Source of the DNA: Burkholderiaceae bacterium
Lineage (GTDB): Bacteria > Pseudomonadota > Gammaproteobacteria > Burkholderiales > Burkholderiaceae_E
Reading direction: 5' to 3'
DNA: 17,503 nucleotides
NCBI GenBank assembly: GCA_019428955.1
Contig: JAHYJF010000041.1
Span: 1 to 17,503, forward strand
Shown here: positions 14,275 to 17,503 of the stretch, piece by piece
Layout of the letters: the number at the start of each line of letters is the position of its first letter
How positions within the stretch are numbered: position 1 is the stretch's first letter
Program-made: the position numbers and the translations under genes
Notes under the pieces: generated by a model
Told to the model about the DNA's origin: nothing
What the model saw: the letters and a program-made list of their open reading frames with translations, nothing else
Database searches by the model: none

Positions 14275-14319
14275 CACGACTCTCCTTTGAAAAGCTGGCC
14301 AACCGGGTTTGACCCCGGG

Positions 14320-14580
14320 TCATTCGTCCGACTGCGATAGACGACGTTGATTGCCGAGCTGCGGTGACGTCTCCGCTCCCGGGTCGTCGCCGAACAAACC
14401 ATTGGCGAAAAGATCTCTTGATAGCTCATGCACGCCGCCCAACTGCTGCTCGACATTGCGGCAGTTGCCACATAGCGACAGATGCACCCGCAGCCGGATG
14501 GTGTCTAGCATGCCGAGCGGTTCATCCAGCCGCTGGGAGAGCAGTTCCGCGACCTGCTTGCAAGAGTGCGTAAGGTTCAT
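14320..14580 (-). CDS. zinc-finger anti-sigma factor (zf-HC2 type)
   Basis: This 86-residue soluble protein begins MNLTHSCKQVAELLSQRLDE and carries the ZAS motif H33-x3-C37-x2-C40 (HLSLCGNC), which binds zinc. In the family it binds the cognate ECF sigma factor and can release it on thiol oxidation or metal exchange. There is no membrane helix, so it is a cytosolic sensor. Its ATG overlaps the sigma stop (ATGA at 14577-14580), which gives translational coupling and a 1:1 supply. I reject the 99-residue reading from 14619 because it starts inside the sigma gene. The C-terminal tail (GDDPGAETSPQLGNQRRLSQ) is polar and probably disordered. The signal it senses is unknown; the Cys-rich and redox proteins of the proposed regulon favour oxidative, thiol or metal stress. 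Confidence 0.9.
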   Translation of the reverse strand: MNLTHSCKQVAELLSQRLDEPLGMLDTIRLRVHLSLCGNCRNVEQQLGGVHELSRDLFANGLFGDDPGAETSPQLGNQRRLSQSDE

Positions 14581-15218
14581 GCGTTCACCTTTTTCCCAAT
14601 CCAGTCTCGTTGCATGCACTCGCGCAGCGACATGCGCGCACGGTGGAGTATCTGGCGGCAGTTATCGGCACTGACGCCAACGCGCTTGCTGATTTCGGTG
14701 TTCTCAAAGCCCAGCCATTCACGCATCATGAACACCATCCCCGTCTGCCGCGGGAGACAACTGACACAGCGCTCGAGGGCAGTCATCATCTGCTGCTGCT
14801 CCAAGTGGTTGTCCGGCTGCTGCCAGGCGGGGATCGGGTCGGCATAGGCGCCATCCTCGTTGTAGAGTGCGTCGATGGCCTCGCCGAGTTGGTCATCGTC
14901 GACTCGGAACTGAACCATGCGGCGCCGATCGGGCGAACGGTACCAGTCGGCCACCTTGTTCTTCAGGATCGCGGTGGCCCAGGTCAGCAAGAAGGCGTCA
15001 CCACGGCGCTTGGCATGCTGCTCGACGACTGCGATCAGGGTGTCCTGAACCAGGTCCTCGGCCAGGCTGTCATCGCTCAGGGCGAAGCGGGCGTGGCGCA
15101 GCAGACGTTGACGCAGGACCGGCAGACCGTCCTCAAGCGTTTGTTGGTCGTGCGAAGCGCCGGCTTGCTCTGGCCGCGCGGGCGAAGCACCCACTGCTTG
15201 GAGTTCCTCGGGGGTCAT
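14577..15218 (-). CDS. ECF-family RNA polymerase sigma factor
   Basis: This is a 213-residue sigma factor. Region 2 (ARFALSDDSLAEDLVQDT, then FLLTWATAILKNKVADWYR) binds core polymerase and the -10. Region 4 (ERCVSCLPRQTGMVFMMREW, then NTEISKRVGVSADNCRQILH, then RARMSLREC) binds the -35. A long acidic linker lies between them (VDDDQLGEAIDALYNEDGAY). The ATG at 15218 has an excellent ribosome site (GAGGAGG, 6 nt away); the upstream start at 15257 has none. It is cotranscribed with its zinc anti-sigma factor and a membrane protein. A TGTAAGGA-N15-CGTC motif about 115 nt upstream, repeated at two other loci in this window, suggests autoregulation and identifies candidate targets. Confidence 0.95.
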   Translation of the reverse strand: MTPEELQAVGASPARPEQAGASHDQQTLEDGLPVLRQRLLRHARFALSDDSLAEDLVQDTLIAVVEQHAKRRGDAFLLTWATAILKNKVADWYRSPDRRRMVQFRVDDDQLGEAIDALYNEDGAYADPIPAWQQPDNHLEQQQMMTALERCVSCLPRQTGMVFMMREWLGFENTEISKRVGVSADNCRQILHRARMSLRECMQRDWIGKKVNA

Positions 15219-15333
15219 CTTGTGCCTCCTCGATGCGTTGGCCGCGACGGTTGGCAACCGTGGTCGTGTGCTCGTGTGGTCTGGTGGTCGCGATGCCTAT
15301 CCGCAACCGCGCAACACTTCTCGTTCTTCTTAG

Positions 15334-15360
15334 GACGTAACTGCCCCCGCGTTCCTTACA
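15334..15360 (-). promoter_or_regulatory. ECF-type autoregulatory promoter motif of the sigma operon
   Basis: On the minus strand: TGTAAGGA (15360-15353), 15 nt, then CGTC (15337-15334), followed by CTAAG. Half-sites and spacing are identical to the copy before the Cys-rich peptide gene. The predicted 5' UTR to the sigma ATG is about 110 nt. Confidence 0.7.
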
Positions 15361-15416
15361 ACGGGTTCAATGTGGAGTGTATCTCGAGCCGCATCAGATA
15401 GACGCTGCCGCGCAAA

Positions 15417-15443
15417 CCCGTGCCGCCGGCAAGGCGGCACGGG
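15417..15443 (-). terminator. strong hairpin behind the DUF4148-type gene
   Basis: CCCGTGCCGCC and GGCGGCACGGG form a perfect 11-bp stem with a 5-nt loop. It begins 25 bp after the stop of the minus-strand DUF4148-type gene and is followed on that strand by TTTGCG. It would separate that gene from the sigma promoter downstream. Confidence 0.7.
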
Positions 15444-15468
15444 CGCCGAGCGGTCGGGATGGCTGGGA

Positions 15469-15798
15469 TCAGCCGGCGAATTCGCCGCTCGCCGGTGCGT
15501 GCTCGATGGCCGCAACCACCGCGGCGCGGGTCAAGCCGGGTTGGTCGGCTTGATTCCGGGCGACCGAACCCATGTCTTCACCGTTGAGCGCGAGTTCACC
15601 GTTGGCACGGGCGCGGTTGAGTTCGGCGAGCACCGCGGCGCGGGTCACGCCGCTGGACTGGACAACAACGCTCGTGAGCGCGGCGTCGGCGTTGCCGATC
15701 AGATTGAATTCGCCGCTCGCCGGAGCGGCTCCAGCAGCAAAGGCGGAGGCCGAACCAAGGGTAAGGGCGACGGCGGCGATGAGAGTCTTGACGTTCAT
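15469..15798 (-). CDS. exported DUF4148-type small repeat protein
   Basis: This is a 109-residue protein with a signal peptide (NVKTLIAAVALTLGSASAFA) and a mature part built of repeats. VTRAAVLAELNRARANGEL and LTRAAVVAAIEHAPASGEF have the TRxxVxAELxxARxxGE pattern of DUF4148 proteins. The DNA shows it too: an 18-bp direct repeat (GAATTCGCCGCTCGCCGG at 15478 and 15706) and a 17-bp one (CACCGCGGCGCGGGTCA at 15517 and 15631, 114 bp or 38 codons apart). AAGGAAACATC precedes the ATG. A strong hairpin follows the stop. The function is unknown; relatives are small exported stress-induced proteins. It lacks the ECF-type motif upstream, so I do not assign it to that regulon. Confidence 0.8.
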   Translation of the reverse strand: MNVKTLIAAVALTLGSASAFAAGAAPASGEFNLIGNADAALTSVVVQSSGVTRAAVLAELNRARANGELALNGEDMGSVARNQADQPGLTRAAVVAAIEHAPASGEFAG

Positions 15799-15848
15799 GA
15801 TGTTTCCTTTTTGGAGGGGAGTGGCAAATGGTTACGAGTTGTTGCAAG

Positions 15849-15867
15849 CTGCTGTATCAATCAGCAG
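15849..15867. promoter_or_regulatory. inverted repeat upstream of the DUF4148-type gene
   Basis: CTGCTG-TATCAAT-CAGCAG is a perfect 6-bp inverted repeat about 50 bp before the DUF4148-type start codon. It could be an operator, or part of the end of the hydrolase-OsmC transcript, but it has no T-run directly behind it. Confidence 0.3.
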
Positions 15868-15932
15868 TTACCTACTTAGTCGCAACCCGAACGCCAAACG
15901 TGACACCAACCTCAAAAAAAGTTCATCGCACC

Positions 15933-17159
15933 TCACCGCGCGCTGGTCACCACCTCCACCTGCGAGTGCAGCGTGCGATGCACCGGGCATTTGTCGGCAA
16001 TTTCCAGCAGACGGGCGCGCTGGGCGTCGTCAAGCTGGCCCACGAGTTCGATCACCCGCTCGATGCGGTCCACCTTGCCGGTTCCGGTTTCGCAGTCTTC
16101 GCAGTCGGTGGCGTGGGTCTTCTCGTGCGTCAGCGTGACAAGGGTATTTTCCAGCGGCCACTTCTTTTGGCGCGCATACATCCGTAGGGTCATCACCGTG
16201 CACTCGCCCAGGGCGGCCAGCAACAGTTCGTATGGGCTTGGACCGAGGTCGTTGCCGCCAACGGCGACCGGTTCGTCCCCCACGAGGCTGTGTCGGCCCG
16301 TCTGAATGCTCACCGCAAAGGCGCCGGTGCCACGCTCGCTGACCCGGACCGTGCCACTTGGCAGCGCGGCAGGGGTTTCGGATGACGCCGCCATTTCGGG
16401 CGCTGGCAGGTAGCGACTGGCCCAGGCCGCAATGATGCCGCCGGCGAACCTTGCGTCGGCTTCGTTGCCAAGCATGTGGTCGGCCCCATCGAGCGACACA
16501 AAGGATTTCGGGTGCCGCGCGCGTTCGAAGATGCGGCGGGCGTTGTCGACCGCCACAACCGTGTCTGCCGGCGCATGCATCACCAGCAACGGACGGCGCA
16601 GCGCGTGGATGCGTTCAGCCTGCGGCTGGCCGGCGACGTCGTCGAGGAATTCGCGCCGCAAGGTGAATTCGCGCCCGCCCAGCTTGACGCGCGCCTCGCC
16701 GTCGGTCTTGATGAGGGTCAGGCCCTCACCCAGTTGATGGGTCACGTGGGCCGGATCGAAGGGTGCGCCGAGCGTCACCACGGCGCGCGCATCGTCGATG
16801 CGGTGCGCCGCCGCGAGAACGGCCGCACCGCCCAGTGAATGACCCACCAGCAGCGCTGGTGTGCCATGTTTGGCGCGCAGCCAGTCGGCCGCGGCCACCA
16901 AGTCGTCGACGTTGGAGCTGAAATGGGTGTTGGCAAAATCGCCGCCGCTGCCGCCCAAACCCGTGAAATCAAAGCGCAGCACGCCAAACCCGGCATCCGC
17001 CAGGGCGCGTGCAATGTACGCGGCGGCCTTGGTGTCCTTGGAACAGGTGAAGCAGTGCGCAAATACTGCCCAGGCGCGGGGCGCTCCTTCGGGCGTATCG
17101 AGGCGACCCGCCAACAAATGGCCGAGGCTGCCGGCAAATTCAATTCTGGTGCTGGGCAT
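15933..17159 (-). CDS. alpha/beta hydrolase-OsmC fusion protein
   Basis: This is a 408-residue bifunctional protein. Residues 1-255 are an alpha/beta hydrolase: HCFTCSKDTKAA, LRFDFTGLGGSGG, nucleophile S108 in VGHSLGG, D199 in HAPADTVV and H228 in DGADHML complete a plausible Ser-Asp-His triad. Residues 270-408 are an OsmC/Ohr-like domain, with peroxidatic-type Cys C320 in ALGECTVMTLRMYARQKKW and C391 in IADKCPVHRTL. OsmC proteins reduce organic hydroperoxides using two Cys. The fusion is a known family, and the hydrolase half may release or trim acyl peroxides (inference). The cytoplasmic sequence has no signal peptide. It lies 155 bp behind the acetoacetate decarboxylase-like gene. No clear Shine-Dalgarno site is visible before the ATG. 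Confidence 0.92.
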   Translation of the reverse strand: MPSTRIEFAGSLGHLLAGRLDTPEGAPRAWAVFAHCFTCSKDTKAAAYIARALADAGFGVLRFDFTGLGGSGGDFANTHFSSNVDDLVAAADWLRAKHGTPALLVGHSLGGAAVLAAAHRIDDARAVVTLGAPFDPAHVTHQLGEGLTLIKTDGEARVKLGGREFTLRREFLDDVAGQPQAERIHALRRPLLVMHAPADTVVAVDNARRIFERARHPKSFVSLDGADHMLGNEADARFAGGIIAAWASRYLPAPEMAASSETPAALPSGTVRVSERGTGAFAVSIQTGRHSLVGDEPVAVGGNDLGPSPYELLLAALGECTVMTLRMYARQKKWPLENTLVTLTHEKTHATDCEDCETGTGKVDRIERVIELVGQLDDAQRARLLEIADKCPVHRTLHSQVEVVTSAR

Positions 17160-17314
17160 GGCCGGGGCCGTTCACGCCACGTTGGGCGCAGGGTCGTGGA
17201 CCACCAGCCCCGTCAACGCATCCACCGGCGCGAGCCAGGCTTGCTGCGCAAGGGTACGCCGGGTGGCGTGGAAAGGCGGGTTTTGCGTGATGCTGTGGCC
17301 ATGATCGGAATCCC

Positions 17315-17503
17315 TCAGTTTGCCAGGTAGTCGTGGATCACGCGGCCGTAGGGCAGCGTGAGGTCGGCGATGAAGTGCAGGCCGCCGAGGGTGCGACGCA
17401 CCGGCAGATCCGCCACCGGTGCGTTGACGTGCGGCACCAGATGCAGCCGTGCCGGGCCGGACCAGGCGCCGTGCACCTGTATATCGGTAAGTTCGTAGGC
17501 CAG
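17315..17503 (-). CDS. acetoacetate decarboxylase-like protein, C-terminal end (runs off the right edge)
   Basis: The last 62 codons of a minus-strand gene enter from the right edge. They read ...HGAWSGPARLHLVPH, then VNAPVADLPVRRTLGG, and end HFIADLTLPYGRVIHDYLAN. The PVADLPV and IADLTLPYGxVxxDYL segments match the C-terminus of the acetoacetate decarboxylase family, which decarboxylates acetoacetate to acetone or, in divergent members, acts on other beta-keto acids. The catalytic Lys is outside the window. The 155 bp before the hydrolase-OsmC gene hold no convincing gene; one frame looks somewhat coding (RRTLAQQAWLAPVDALTGLV) but has no start. Confidence 0.75.
   Translation of the reverse strand: MAYELTDIQVHGAWSGPARLHLVPHVNAPVADLPVRRTLGGLHFIADLTLPYGRVIHDYLAN

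Noticed and set aside
14610..15401. Plus-strand open frame of 263 codons
   Set aside because: It is antisense to the ECF sigma gene, whose regions 2 and 4 and ribosome site are clear.
15478..15723. CRISPR-like direct repeats
   Set aside because: The 17-18 bp repeats are codon-phased copies of a protein repeat inside the DUF4148-type gene, not repeats separated by unique spacers. No cas genes are present.
15906..15925. Intrinsic terminator at the seven-T run behind the hydrolase-OsmC gene (minus strand)
   Set aside because: I could not find a convincing stem directly before the T-run.

Overview
The window looks like chromosome from a high-GC pseudomonadote, probably a gammaproteobacterium (Xanthomonadales-like as a guess). 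The gene families (PdxH, FolE, EAL and HD-GYP regulators, ECF sigma with a zinc anti-sigma factor, YeeE/YedE, alpha/beta hydrolase-OsmC fusion) point that way. No marker gene fixes the taxonomy.

Left part (1-1293, minus strand): a gamma-glutamyltransferase-family gene cut by the window edge lies directly behind pdxH. Then comes a plus-strand signalling cluster (1532-5912): an EAL-REC-PAS protein, a PAS histidine kinase, and a REC-HD-GYP response regulator translationally coupled to the kinase. Both c-di-GMP phosphodiesterase-type domains lack catalytic or metal-binding residues, so the cluster may sense c-di-GMP rather than degrade it. folE (minus) ends convergently with the cluster behind a shared hairpin. 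Just upstream of folE is an orphan tRNA 3' end, which may be a scar of integration.

Middle part (6.6-12.7 kb): an accessory, decaying region. It holds an exported NPCA-repeat Cys-rich peptide; a chimeric, frameshifted gene (HGEHGHFH-type protein joined to a rhodanese-like piece); an intact YeeE/YedE transporter; a small membrane protein; an AhpD-like protein convergent with an AraC regulator; and two multiply broken genes (a TVP38/TMEM64-type membrane protein and a patatin-like lipoprotein).

Right part (12.8-17.5 kb): an exported EF-hand-like small protein and a TlpA-like thioredoxin (plus). On the minus strand are an ECF sigma / zinc anti-sigma / four-helix membrane protein operon, a DUF4148-type exported protein, an alpha/beta hydrolase-OsmC fusion and the tail of an acetoacetate decarboxylase-like gene.

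The main observation is a shared promoter-like motif, TGTAAGGA-N14/15-CGTC. It lies upstream of the ECF sigma gene, of the Cys-rich peptide operon and of the EF-hand/TlpA pair. This ties three separated loci into one proposed ECF-sigma regulon whose products are mainly exported Cys-rich, redox or sulfur proteins. The regulon is inferred from sequence only.
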